This document shows, piece by piece, positions 24,258 through 32,466 of a DNA stretch of 34,492 nucleotides. Below the pieces are notes generated by a model. That model worked only from the letters and a program-made list of their open reading frames with translations. It had not been told where the DNA came from and did no database searches. Source of the stretch: LSNR01 sp964603325 (lineage in GTDB: Bacteria; Patescibacteriota; Minisyncoccia; Moranbacterales; UBA9337). The DNA is taken from contig CAZRUH010000003.1 in NCBI GenBank assembly GCA_964603325.1, positions 1 through 34,492 on the forward strand. Reading direction: 5' to 3'. Within the stretch, counting starts at the first letter, position 1. Every line of letters begins with the position of its first letter. The translations under genes and the position numbers were made by a program.

Positions 24258-24524
24258 ATGTCAAGAATTATAATAAAAATTAAAGAGAAAGAAATAATGT
24301 TAGTTCTTAAAAATAAGAACAAAATTATTGATAAGGCTTCATGGCAAGATGATAGAAATTTGAGTCAAAGCCTGCTTGTTGAAATTGATAAATTATTGCA
24401 AAAAAATTATTTAACCGCAAAAGACATTGCGGATGTAAGGGTGGATACAAAAATAGATGACAAATTTACTACGGTGAGAATTGCTAAAATTGTTGCAAAA
24501 ACATTTAATGAGGTGCAGTATTAG
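24258..24524 (+). CDS. Short TsaB (YeaZ)-like protein
   Basis: The 88-residue protein aligns by eye with the first part of TsaB, the partner of TsaD in threonylcarbamoyladenosine synthesis. An N-terminal beta-hairpin is followed by LSQSLLVEIDKLLQ and YLTAKDIADVRV. DKFTTVRIAKIVAKTF corresponds to the GSFTGVRIG...AKG segment of TsaB. Normal TsaB is over 200 residues, so only the first actin-like subdomain would be present and the nucleotide/TsaD contacts are incomplete. It may be a reduced dimerisation partner of TsaD, or a protein of other function on the same fold. It is the first gene after the gap; the frame has its own ATG at 24258. Confidence 0.45.
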   Translation: MSRIIIKIKEKEIMLVLKNKNKIIDKASWQDDRNLSQSLLVEIDKLLQKNYLTAKDIADVRVDTKIDDKFTTVRIAKIVAKTFNEVQY

Positions 24525-24574
24525 CTGTTTTTCAAAAAATTAAAACAATAATTAAATTTTTTTAATACAACAAT

Positions 24575-25087
24575 ATGAATAGATATTTTTTAATTTCAAT
24601 AATCGTTATCTTGGTAATGGTTTTTGCATATAGATATGTGGATATTAGCGGAAAAAATAAAGACTTTATTAAGAACGAAAAAAACATTGAAAAAGAAGTT
24701 GAAGAGAAAGTTGAAATAGGGGATGAAAAAAATAATAATAAAGTAATTAAAGAAAAAAATATGAAATTAAAAATAAAAACTACTCAAGAGGGACATGGTG
24801 ATAAAATTGTAAAAAACGGAGATACGATAAGTGTTCACTATACTGGCAAGTTAATGGATGGAACAAAGTTTGATTCCAGTGTAGACAGGGGGACTCCATT
24901 TGAATTTACAATCGGAAAAGGAATGGTAATTAAAGGATGGGAAGAAGGTTTGCTTGGTATGAAGGTTGGAGAAAAAAGAACACTTACCATTCCCTCTGAG
25001 ATGGGGTATGGTTCACAAGGGGTTCCGGGGGTTATCCCTCCGAATGCAACGCTTGTTTTTGATGTGGAATTGATGGCGATCAAATAA
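24575..25087 (+). CDS. Membrane-anchored FKBP-type peptidyl-prolyl isomerase
   Basis: The 170-residue protein has an N-terminal membrane helix (about 4-21), a charged linker and an FKBP domain (about 65-170). The domain has VHYTGKLMDGTKFDSS, the GKGMVIKGWEEGLLGMKVG core and IPPNATLVFDVELM. The hallmark aromatic and aspartate residues of the active pocket are present. It would help fold exported proteins on the outer side of the membrane, for example the disulfide- and proline-containing surface proteins coded nearby; the client is not known. Confidence 0.95.
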   Translation: MNRYFLISIIVILVMVFAYRYVDISGKNKDFIKNEKNIEKEVEEKVEIGDEKNNNKVIKEKNMKLKIKTTQEGHGDKIVKNGDTISVHYTGKLMDGTKFDSSVDRGTPFEFTIGKGMVIKGWEEGLLGMKVGEKRTLTIPSEMGYGSQGVPGVIPPNATLVFDVELMAIK

Positions 25088-25109
25088 TTCGTTTTAAGTG
25101 TTGTTGTTA

Positions 25110-26405
25110 ATGCCAAAAATTAAAGATAAGACTATTGCCAATGTTGAGCTTCTTGCTCCGGCGGGAAGCTTAGAAAAAATGAAATACGCAATTCATTACG
25201 GAGCAGATGCGGTTTATGCCGGTGTGCCTGATTTTTCTTTGCGCGCAAGAATAAATGATTTTACTTTTAAAACACTGAAAAACGGCATTGAATATGCTCA
25301 TAAAAGAGGTGTAAAATTTTATATTACTTTAAATATCTATGCCCATAATCAGCATTTTGAAAAATTGGAAAAACACTTAAAAAAACTGCAAAGAATTGAC
25401 ATTGATGGAATTATTTTAAGTGATCCGGGAATACTGGCGATGGTAAAAGAATATCTGCCGGAAGTGGAAATACATCTTTCTACGCAAGCAAATGCAACTA
25501 ATTGGCGTGCCGTAAAATTTTGGGCGCAACAAGGAATAAAAAGAATTATTTTGGCAAGAGAGGTGTCATTAAAAGAAATTAAAGAAATTCATCAAAAAGT
25601 TCCTGATGTAGAATTGGAATATTTTGTTCACGGAGCAATGTGTATGAGTTATTCGGGGCGATGTATTTTAAGCAAGTGGATGAGCGGACGAAGTGCAAAT
25701 CTGGGAGATTGTTCACAACCATGTCGATGGGCATACAATAAAATAGAAGATAAAAAAATAAAATTATCCAACAAAAAAATGACAATTAGAGATCATCAGG
25801 GAGAATTTGAAATTGATTTGGAAGAGGATGATCAAGGGACTTATTTTTTCAACAGCAAAGACTTAAATTTGTTAGAGTATTTAAAAGATTTAATTGACGC
25901 TGGTGTTAGGTCTTTTAAAATTGAAGGACGCAATAAGAGTGTTTATTATTTAGCAACAGTGATTCGTGCTTACCGTAAAGTTTTGGATAATTTAGAAGAT
26001 AAAAAAATATTACAAATAGAATTAGATAATTTAAATAATTTAGTCCATCGTGGTTATACAACTGGTTTTTTATTAGGAAAAGAACCTGCACATAATTTTA
26101 AAAATTCGCACAACGGGAGTAATTATGAGTTTGTGGGAGAAGTGTTGTTGGTGAGTGAGAAAAACAAGCAATATAGTTTGGTGAAGGTAAGGGTTCACAA
26201 TGCTGTTTACAAAAATGATATTGTGGATATAGTCGGGCGTGATGGCAATTTTTCAGTAAAAATTTTGGAAATTCTTACTGAAAAATCAGAAAAAGCGAAT
26301 TCGGCTCATGGTGGACATAAGGAAATGTATTATATAAAAATCAATGGAAATAATATTAAAGAAAAAGATTTGCTGAGAAAAAGAATTAACAGAGAATGTA
26401 ATTAA
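25110..26405 (+). CDS. trhP: Peptidase U32 family protein, TrhP (YegQ)-like tRNA hydroxylation enzyme
   Basis: The 431-residue protein begins with ELLAPAGSLEKMKYAIHYGADAVY split over residues 13-36, the standard U32 N-terminus. Its signature has four cysteines (C178, C185, C201, C205) within HGAMCMSYSGRC and GDCSQPCRW, the likely iron-sulfur ligands. The subgroup with this spacing includes TrhP, which is needed for 5-hydroxyuridine formation at tRNA position 34. Although named after peptidases, most U32 proteins of this type act in RNA modification. ATG at 25110 is chosen; upstream in-frame codons are TTG. Assignment to TrhP rather than another U32 branch is moderately sure. Confidence 0.85.
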   Translation: MPKIKDKTIANVELLAPAGSLEKMKYAIHYGADAVYAGVPDFSLRARINDFTFKTLKNGIEYAHKRGVKFYITLNIYAHNQHFEKLEKHLKKLQRIDIDGIILSDPGILAMVKEYLPEVEIHLSTQANATNWRAVKFWAQQGIKRIILAREVSLKEIKEIHQKVPDVELEYFVHGAMCMSYSGRCILSKWMSGRSANLGDCSQPCRWAYNKIEDKKIKLSNKKMTIRDHQGEFEIDLEEDDQGTYFFNSKDLNLLEYLKDLIDAGVRSFKIEGRNKSVYYLATVIRAYRKVLDNLEDKKILQIELDNLNNLVHRGYTTGFLLGKEPAHNFKNSHNGSNYEFVGEVLLVSEKNKQYSLVKVRVHNAVYKNDIVDIVGRDGNFSVKILEILTEKSEKANSAHGGHKEMYYIKINGNNIKEKDLLRKRINRECN

Positions 26406-26439
26406 TGGTTTTTTAGTTTTATTGCAGTTATTAAATTAA

Positions 26440-26481
26440 TTTTTTAACACCGAATAACTCGGTTGACTATTTGTTAAAAAA
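26440..26481. repeat. Nested inverted repeats around the bipA -35 box
   Basis: TTTTTTAACA (26440-26449) and TGTTAAAAAA (26472-26481) are complementary. Between them ACCGA and TCGGT (26449-26463) form a smaller stem with a 5-nt loop. The promoter -35 lies inside the outer repeat. It could be an operator. Confidence 0.55.
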
Positions 26482-26491
26482 ATATTATTAT
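26463..26491 (+). promoter_or_regulatory. Promoter of bipA/typA
   Basis: TTGACT (26463-26468), a 17-nt spacer and TATTAT (26486-26491) make a near-consensus sigma-70-type promoter. The transcript would start near 26498, about 40 nt before the ATG at 26538. Confidence 0.75.
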
Positions 26492-26537
26492 ACCTGGAGC
26501 TGTTAAATGCAGTTTTTTATTTTTGCAATTTAATTTT

Positions 26538-28316
26538 ATGAATATCAAAAATATTGCCATTATTGCCCATGTTGATCATGGAAAAACAACTATTACGGAT
26601 GCCATTATGAAGCAGACCGGAGTGGTTGACGGTGACTATAGTATGGATAGCGATGATTTGGAAAAAGAGCGAGGTATTACAATTTATGCAAAAAATACGG
26701 CAATAACTTATAAAGATACCAAGATTAATATAGTTGACACTCCCGGTCATGCTGACTTTGGTAGTGAGGTGGAAAGAGTTTTGCGAGCCATTGATTCGGT
26801 GATTTTGGTTGTTGATGCACAGGAGGGTCCGATGCCTCAAACAAGATTTGTTTTGAAAAAATCTTTGGAATTGGGACACAGGCCGATAGTGGTAATAAAT
26901 AAAATTGATAAGCCGGCTGCGCGATTGGGAGAGGTGGAAGATGAAATTTTTGAATTATTTCTTGACTTGGGCGCCAATGACGAGCAACTGGAATTTCCAA
27001 TTATTTACAGTATAGCCAAGGAAGGGATTGCAAAAAATAATCCCGAGGAGAAGTCTGAGAATATGAATCCCTTATTGGATAAAATTTTGGAATATGTTCC
27101 CACCGCAAAAAATGAAATAAATGTTCCCTTAAGATTACAAACATTTTCCTTGGCTTATGATGATTATTTGGGTAGATTGGCGGTGGCAAGGGTATACGAG
27201 GGTGTTGTTAAAAATGGTTCGGTTTTTGTTAAGTCTGAAAAAAAAGAAATCAGACAAGCTAAAATTATTAAAATTTTTACATTTAGAGGTACTCAAAGAG
27301 AGGAAGTTTCCGAAGCGCAAGCGGGAGATATCGTTATGATTGCCGGAATAGATGATATAGATATTGGAGAAACTGTTTGCGAAAAAGATGATGCGGATAT
27401 TTTGCCAACGATAACGGTTGATGAGCCAACAATAGCTTTGGATTTTTTGGTTAATGATTCTCCGTTTGCCGGTCAGGAAGGTTCTTTTGTAACTCGTGAA
27501 CAAATTAGAGATAGGCTTAAAAAAGAACTGGAAGTGAATGTTGGTTTGAGAGTTGATTTTAGTGGAGAAAATTTTACGGTTTTCGGTAGAGGAGAATTGC
27601 ACATTGCCGTTCTGTTGGAAAATATGAGGAGGGAAGGTTTTGAGTTGCAAATTTCTCAACCGAAGGTAATAATAAAAGAAATTGATGGAGAAAAACAAGA
27701 ACCGTTTGAAGAATTGACTATTACGGTTCCGGAAGAATTTTCCGGATCAATCATTGAAAAACTGGGAACGAGAAAAGGAACGATGACAGACATGAAACAT
27801 GAAGCAGATGGAGTGAGAATGATTTTTGAAATTCCAACCAGAGGATTTTTGGGATATAGAAATGAGTTTATTGTGGATACCAAAGGGGAAGGTATTTTGT
27901 CCAGTCGTTTTTTAGAATTTCGTCCTTATGTCGGAGAAATCAAAAAAAGAGCTGTCGGCTCAATGATTTCCGGAGAAACCGGAAAAGCGCTGGGATTTTC
28001 TTTAGCCAATTTGCAACAAAGAGGGTCTTTGTATGTTGGAGCAAGCGAACAGGTTTATGAGGGGCAAGTTATCGGCAATACATCAAAAGGAGATGAGATG
28101 ACGGTAAATCCTATTAAAGGAAAGCATTTAACCAATATGAGGGCCAGTGGGAGTGATGATGCTATAAACTTAACTCCTCCAATAGAAATCAGCATTGAGA
28201 AAGGATTGGAGATAATGGCGGAAGATGAGTATTTGGAAATTACCCCAAAAAATATTCGCTTGAGAAAACAATATCTCACCGAAAATGAAAGGGTGAAAAA
28301 CAAAAGAACAAAATAA
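26538..28316 (+). CDS. typA: Ribosome-associated GTPase BipA/TypA
   Basis: The 592-residue translational GTPase is involved in ribosome assembly and stress adaptation. G motifs are all present: AHVDHGKTT (10-18), RGIT (45-48), DTPGH (67-71) and NKID (121-124). Domain II, the EF-G-like domains III and V, and the BipA-specific C-terminal domain (SGETGKALGFSLANLQ and the region after) follow. TTG at 26523 is in frame, but the ATG at 26538 gives the normal N-terminus. The stop is 10 nt from the stop of the convergent mutase gene. Confidence 0.97.
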   Translation: MNIKNIAIIAHVDHGKTTITDAIMKQTGVVDGDYSMDSDDLEKERGITIYAKNTAITYKDTKINIVDTPGHADFGSEVERVLRAIDSVILVVDAQEGPMPQTRFVLKKSLELGHRPIVVINKIDKPAARLGEVEDEIFELFLDLGANDEQLEFPIIYSIAKEGIAKNNPEEKSENMNPLLDKILEYVPTAKNEINVPLRLQTFSLAYDDYLGRLAVARVYEGVVKNGSVFVKSEKKEIRQAKIIKIFTFRGTQREEVSEAQAGDIVMIAGIDDIDIGETVCEKDDADILPTITVDEPTIALDFLVNDSPFAGQEGSFVTREQIRDRLKKELEVNVGLRVDFSGENFTVFGRGELHIAVLLENMRREGFELQISQPKVIIKEIDGEKQEPFEELTITVPEEFSGSIIEKLGTRKGTMTDMKHEADGVRMIFEIPTRGFLGYRNEFIVDTKGEGILSSRFLEFRPYVGEIKKRAVGSMISGETGKALGFSLANLQQRGSLYVGASEQVYEGQVIGNTSKGDEMTVNPIKGKHLTNMRASGSDDAINLTPPIEISIEKGLEIMAEDEYLEITPKNIRLRKQYLTENERVKNKRTK

Positions 28317-28326
28317 AAACCATCGC

Positions 28327-29688
28327 TTAAATATCTCGGATTATTTTTAATAATTCGTTTTTCTTAGTTTTCATTAAATTCTCATTATCAGCTTCAAGAT
28401 TGAGACGAAGAACCGGTTCTGTGTTGGAAGCGCGGACATTAAACCACCAGCGTTTTCCTTTGGGATTTTTCCAAAAACTTATTTTGATACCATCTAAATC
28501 TGAAAAAATTCCATCGGAATATTTTTCTTTTAAGATGCTTAGAATTTTATCTTTATTTTTAACTTCCGAATTTATTTCTCCGCTATGAAAATAGCGATGT
28601 AAATTTTGGGCCAGTTCTGAGATGGGTTTTTGGGTTTCAGTTATTAAATTCAGCAGTGTAAAAACCGCCAGTGTGCTGACCTCACCATTTTTATTGGCTT
28701 GGAAATAATAATGCCCGGAAAGCTCACCGGCGAAAATTGCTCCTTCTTGACGCATTTGCTCTTTAATGAAAGCATGACCGACTCTGCATTCATGAGCTAT
28801 ACCACCGTTTTCTTCAATGATTTCTTTGACCGCTTGTGAAGATCTCAGATCGTATAAGATTATTTTACCTGAATTGTTTTTAAGTAAAACCTCTGCAATT
28901 AATCCGGTTATCAAATCCATTGGGATTATTTTTCCCTTTTCATCAACAAAGCCGACACGATCAGCATCACCATCATAGGCAATTCCCAGATCGGCTTTTT
29001 CCGAAATCACTTTTTCCCGCAATTCTTTTAAAGTTTCCGTTTTTAAAGGATTGGCTTCATGAGAATTTTCATAAGCGCTACTTAAATCGCAATACAATTC
29101 AACTACTTCAAAGTTATCGGAAAAATATTCTTTATAAAAAGGCAACTCCAAAACTCCCATCGTATTGGCGCAATCAACAACTATTTTAAATTTTTTATTT
29201 TTAAAATTTGCAAATTTTGAAAAGTATTTATAATAACTTGGTTTGATGTTATGTTTGAAAACATTTCCCTTTTTTATTGTTTTTTTAAAATTATCGGCGA
29301 TTATTAAATCGCGAATATCGCTTAAGCCGGTGTTGCCACCAACCGGTATGGCATTTTTGCGACATATTTTTACTCCATTATATTCTTTGGGGTTGTGGGA
29401 AGCGGTTACGGAAATAGCTCCATCAACTTTTAATTTATGAGAGGAAAAATACAGCATTGGGGTGCTTATCAGGTCTAAGTCAATCACATCGCATCCCGAA
29501 TCGGTAATTCCTTTAATCAAATGATTAAGAAGCGTTTTTCCGGAATGTCTAGCATCACGACCAACGGCAATTTTTTTGGCGTTTAACACTGAAACACTCG
29601 CTCTGCCAATTTTGTAAATAATCTCTTCATTTATTTCCTGCGGATATATTCCGCGTATATCGTAGGCCTTGAAAATATTTTTGTTCAT
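28327..29688 (-). CDS. Phosphomannomutase/phosphoglucomutase
   Basis: This is a 453-residue alpha-D-phosphohexomutase. The phosphoserine loop is TASHNP with S97, the magnesium loop is DGDADR (D239, D241, D243), the sugar-binding loop is GELSGHYYF, and the C-terminal phosphate-binding loop is RASNTEP. The enzyme interconverts hexose 6- and 1-phosphates, supplying precursors for nucleotide sugars. That fits surface glycan work together with the two ligase-like genes, though it could serve central metabolism. Whether mannose or glucose is preferred cannot be read from these motifs. The ATG at 29688 has no Shine-Dalgarno. Confidence 0.95.
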   Translation of the reverse strand: MNKNIFKAYDIRGIYPQEINEEIIYKIGRASVSVLNAKKIAVGRDARHSGKTLLNHLIKGITDSGCDVIDLDLISTPMLYFSSHKLKVDGAISVTASHNPKEYNGVKICRKNAIPVGGNTGLSDIRDLIIADNFKKTIKKGNVFKHNIKPSYYKYFSKFANFKNKKFKIVVDCANTMGVLELPFYKEYFSDNFEVVELYCDLSSAYENSHEANPLKTETLKELREKVISEKADLGIAYDGDADRVGFVDEKGKIIPMDLITGLIAEVLLKNNSGKIILYDLRSSQAVKEIIEENGGIAHECRVGHAFIKEQMRQEGAIFAGELSGHYYFQANKNGEVSTLAVFTLLNLITETQKPISELAQNLHRYFHSGEINSEVKNKDKILSILKEKYSDGIFSDLDGIKISFWKNPKGKRWWFNVRASNTEPVLRLNLEADNENLMKTKKNELLKIIRDI

Positions 29689-29995
29689 ATTTTTTTATTA
29701 AAATTTATCTATAAATATTTTACAATAAAGTTGTTATAAAATAAAATTTATGCGATAAGAATTGGTATTTTTTGAAAGTATTGCCGAGCTGGGTTTATTG
29801 CAGTTTTAAATCGTTGTAAAATCGGCAAATTACATATGGTTCATAAATTTAAATAACTTGATTTTTGGGATTGGAAAATTTTTCAAAAAATTGGTTTAGA
29901 GTTTTTATGATTTGTTTTGCTGGATTTAAGAATAAAAATAGTATACAATTAAAATGTAAAAAATTAACAATTCCTTTTTTAAGGAAATACAAAAT
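29689..29995. other. 307-nt divergent intergenic region between mutase and lemA
   Basis: No open frame or RNA gene is recognisable. It is very AT-rich and must hold the start sites for both divergent genes. On the plus strand, TATACA/TACAAT (29942-29949) is a plausible lemA -10, with a poor -35 (TTGCTG, 29917-29922). On the minus strand, a TTGTAA-like -35 about 17 nt from a TTTAAT-like -10 lies just before the mutase ATG. Both are weak predictions. Confidence 0.5.
29971..29986 (+). promoter_or_regulatory. Small hairpin covering the lemA Shine-Dalgarno
   Basis: TTCCTT (29971-29976) pairs with AAGGAA (29981-29986) around four T. AAGGAA is the only ribosome-binding-like sequence before the ATG at 29996, so the fold would hide it. 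The stem is short and AT-rich, so it may melt with temperature. Confidence 0.4.
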
Positions 29996-30556
29996 ATGAT
30001 AACAACAGTAATAATGGTAATTATAATTGTTGCCATCGTTTGGATGGTGGCGGTTTATAATGGATTAATAAGATTAAAAAACAGAGTGGATGAGGCGTGG
30101 AGTGATATTGATGTGCAGTTAAAAAGACGCTATGATTTGATCCCAAATTTAATAGAAACGGTGAAGGGTTATGCAAAACATGAGAAAGAAACTTTTTTGA
30201 AAGTTGTTGAAGCAAGAAATGTGGCAATGTCAGCTCAAGAAAATGGCGATGCGAAAGCGCAAGCGGAAGCGGAGAATATGCTTTCTTCAACATTAAAGTC
30301 AATATTTGCTTTGGCGGAAAATTATCCCGATTTGAAAGCTAATCAAAATTTTCTTGAATTGCAAAGAGAATTAAGCGATACTGAAAATAAAATACAAGCA
30401 TCAAGAAGGTTTTATAATGGAAATGTAAGAGATTTTAACACTAAAATTGAATTATTTCCAAATAATATTGTTGCTCGTTTGTTGAAATTTAAACCAAGAG
30501 ACTTTTTTGAAGTTGAAAATGAAAAAGAAAGAGAAAATGTAGATGTAAAGTTTTAA
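29996..30556 (+). CDS. lemA: LemA family protein
   Basis: The 186-residue protein has one N-terminal membrane helix (about 3-22) and then the LemA coiled domain: the NRVDEAWSDIDVQLKRRYDL segment (29-48), IPNLIETVKGY and the later NFLELQRELSDTENKI, all classical. LemA proteins are membrane-tethered helical bundles of unclear function, often encoded next to the HtpX protease, as here 18 nt downstream. A partnership in membrane protein quality control is inferred from the conserved pairing. Confidence 0.95.
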   Translation: MITTVIMVIIIVAIVWMVAVYNGLIRLKNRVDEAWSDIDVQLKRRYDLIPNLIETVKGYAKHEKETFLKVVEARNVAMSAQENGDAKAQAEAENMLSSTLKSIFALAENYPDLKANQNFLELQRELSDTENKIQASRRFYNGNVRDFNTKIELFPNNIVARLLKFKPRDFFEVENEKERENVDVKF

Positions 30557-30574
30557 TAATTTAGTAATTATATT

Positions 30575-31459
30575 ATGACTTTATATAATGAAGCAGATAG
30601 AAATATTCGTTTGACATGGATTTATATTACCGGTTTTTTGATTTTTGTGATTGGTATTGGATATGTTTTTTCCGGCGCGATGGGCACCCCTTATATCTTG
30701 TATGGAGCGATTATTTTTTCTGTAATTATGAGTTTGGGGTCTTATTGGTGGAGTGATAAAATTGTTTTAAAAATGAGTAATGCCAAAAAGATAACTCCGG
30801 AAAATAATAAGGAAATTTATCGTTTAGTGGAAAATCTTTGCATTACCGCCGGTTTGCCTGTGCCAAAAATATATATAATTGAAGATAGCGCAATGAATGC
30901 CTTTGCAACGGGAAGAGATCCCGAACATGGAGTTATTTGTTTGACTACCGGTATTATTCAAAGACTGGAAAAATCCGAGTTGGAAGGGGTGATTGCTCAC
31001 GAGCTTTCTCATATCGGAAATAGAGACATACTATTGTCTACCGTAATAGTGGTTTTGGTCGGCTTTGTTACTTTGTTAGCCGATTGGTTTCGTCATTGGG
31101 CTTTTTGGGGTGGAAAAAGTGATGATAACAGAAATAATCAATTTCAAATAATCTTGATGGTGGTAGCATTGATTTTGTCGGTGCTGGCCCCGATAGCGGC
31201 TGTTTTGATGCAATTGGCAATTTCGCGAAAGAGAGAGTTTTTGGCAGATGCTTCCGGAGCATTATTGACGCGTTATCCCGAGGGGTTGGCCGGTGCTTTG
31301 GAAAAAATCTCCAAAGATACGAAAAATCTTAAAGTCGCCAATAGAGCCACCGCTCATTTATTTATAGCTAACCCGTTTAAAGGAAAAAAAATGGCGAAAT
31401 TGTTTATGACACATCCGCCAATAGAAGAAAGAATTGAAAAATTGAGAGGTATGAAATAG
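30575..31459 (+). CDS. htpX: HtpX-like M48 family membrane metalloprotease
   Basis: This 294-residue zinc protease of the cytoplasmic membrane degrades damaged membrane proteins. Two N-terminal helices (about 15-35 and 38-56) precede the catalytic HELSH (H142, E143, H146). The third zinc ligand is the glutamate in SRKREFLADASGA. A second pair of helices lies between (about 152-170 and 190-215). The end HPPIEERIEKLR is typical of the family. Length is normal. It is encoded with lemA and followed 4 nt later by an unknown gene. Confidence 0.96.
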   Translation: MTLYNEADRNIRLTWIYITGFLIFVIGIGYVFSGAMGTPYILYGAIIFSVIMSLGSYWWSDKIVLKMSNAKKITPENNKEIYRLVENLCITAGLPVPKIYIIEDSAMNAFATGRDPEHGVICLTTGIIQRLEKSELEGVIAHELSHIGNRDILLSTVIVVLVGFVTLLADWFRHWAFWGGKSDDNRNNQFQIILMVVALILSVLAPIAAVLMQLAISRKREFLADASGALLTRYPEGLAGALEKISKDTKNLKVANRATAHLFIANPFKGKKMAKLFMTHPPIEERIEKLRGMK

Positions 31460-31463
31460 TATT

Positions 31464-31859
31464 ATGAATAAATCATCTTTTGAAAAAAACAGAAAAATTG
31501 AAAAAGAACAAATTCCCAGAGTATTGTGGGTTTTGGGTTTCGTGGATTGGGATGATTTTAAGAGAAGAGTGCGCGCAGAAAGAATAAAAATAAAGTCATC
31601 GCGCGAAAATAAACAAAATTTGATTGGAGGAATTTGCAGAAATATATTGGGAAGAAGTTTTATTTCAAATAGAGAATATAAAGAACTTGTGATTTTGGTT
31701 GAAAAAGAAATTGCTTGTATTGAAAGGATTATTTCCGAGGCGAGAAAAAATGAAGAGTTGGACAGCCAACAGTTTAATTCGGGAAAGTCTACAGCGAGAA
31801 GAGATATTTACATAAACAGAAAAATACTTCAAGATGATCACTCGGAATATGAACTTTAA
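31464..31859 (+). CDS. Hypothetical protein, 131 residues
   Basis: I do not recognise this protein. It is soluble, basic and helical, with no signal peptide, cysteine cluster or enzyme motif. It has VLWVLGFVDWDDFKRRVRAER near residues 20-40. It starts 4 nt after htpX and its end overlaps the next gene, which indicates translational coupling. The overlap suggests that the two products act together. It is likely real because it is tightly packed in the operon and codon use looks like its neighbours. Confidence 0.7.
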   Translation: MNKSSFEKNRKIEKEQIPRVLWVLGFVDWDDFKRRVRAERIKIKSSRENKQNLIGGICRNILGRSFISNREYKELVILVEKEIACIERIISEARKNEELDSQQFNSGKSTARRDIYINRKILQDDHSEYEL

Positions 31860-32256
31860 AAGACCAAAAAATACGGATAAATATTTTTGGACAAGGCACA
31901 GTATTGGAAAAATGATGCAATATGGATTGAGCGGACAGAGAGTTATTAGAGTTATCAGGGCGCCAAAGAAAATTATTGAAGGTGTTGCAAAAAATACCAT
32001 TGCGGTAATGCAACCATCATCAGTGCGAAAAAACTCAAGCGGTGAAGATATTTGGAGTCAAGAAATTTGGGCAATGTATCAAATTGGAAAAAACAAAGGA
32101 TTGAATATTAAAAGTTTCGGAAAAATAAATATCAAAACAAATAATTATCAAATTAAAATAATTAGCGCTTGGCGTTATCCGGGAGTAAGTTCGCAAAAAA
32201 GCGGTTTGCCCGAAGAAATTTTAAGTGAAATGTCTGAGGCGGGAATAGAAGTTTGA
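31849..32256 (+). CDS. Hypothetical protein, possibly DUF4258-like
   Basis: The protein has 135 residues from the ATG at 31849; an upstream in-frame ATG at 31834 would add five. The N-terminal part reads FWTRHSIGKMMQYGLSGQRV, followed by a strand-rich region (EIIWAM-type strands, KIISAWRYPGVS). The opening His plus a helix with a Gly-Leu-Ser turn recalls DUF4258-type small proteins, some of which belong to the RelE-like nuclease fold. The match is weak and by eye. It overlaps the end of the previous gene by 11 nt. No known toxin active site can be named, and a toxin-antitoxin role is not claimed. Confidence 0.65.
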   Translation: MNFKRPKNTDKYFWTRHSIGKMMQYGLSGQRVIRVIRAPKKIIEGVAKNTIAVMQPSSVRKNSSGEDIWSQEIWAMYQIGKNKGLNIKSFGKINIKTNNYQIKIISAWRYPGVSSQKSGLPEEILSEMSEAGIEV

Positions 32257-32348
32257 AGGTGAATTTTTAATTTTTTGTTTGTCAATAAAAGGTTGTAAAA
32301 ACAAAAAAGAAATTTTCTTATCGTGATCTATTTTGAATATCTAAAGAC

Positions 32349-32377
32349 TTGATTTAATAGAATATTTTTGCTACTAT
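32349..32377 (+). promoter_or_regulatory. Promoter of tRNA-Glu and rsmA
   Basis: TTGATT (32349-32354), a 17-nt spacer and TACTAT (32372-32377). The predicted start near 32384 lies only a few bases before the mature tRNA 5' end at 32388, as expected for a tRNA promoter. Confidence 0.7.
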
Positions 32378-32387
32378 GATTTTTGTT

Positions 32388-32459
32388 GGCTCGGTCGTCT
32401 AGTGGTTAGGACGCCAGGTTTTCATCCTGGTAACCGGGGTTCGATTCCCCGTCGAGCTA
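32388..32459 (+). tRNA. tRNA-Glu (anticodon TTC)
   Basis: A full cloverleaf can be drawn. The acceptor stem GGCTCGG pairs with TCGAGCT using G-U pairs at both ends. The D-arm has GTCTAGTGGTTAGGAC. The anticodon stem CCAGG/CCTGG has loop TTTTCAT, giving anticodon TTC. The T-arm is CGGGG TTCGATT CCCCG, and the discriminator is A at 32459. The next bases are CAAG, so CCA is not encoded and must be added after transcription. rsmA begins 7 nt later. Confidence 0.96.
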
Positions 32460-32466
32460 CAAGAAT

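Noticed and set aside
26440..26481. Inverted repeat after the U32 gene as an intrinsic terminator
   Set aside because: No T-run follows the stem on either strand; the sequence holds the bipA promoter instead.
26517..27698. Antisense frames opposite bipA
   Set aside because: Bipa is unmistakable on the plus strand; the antisense translations have no recognisable domain.
31464..32256. Firm call of a toxin-antitoxin system
   Set aside because: The pair overlaps and is small, but no known antitoxin DNA-binding domain or toxin active site can be identified.
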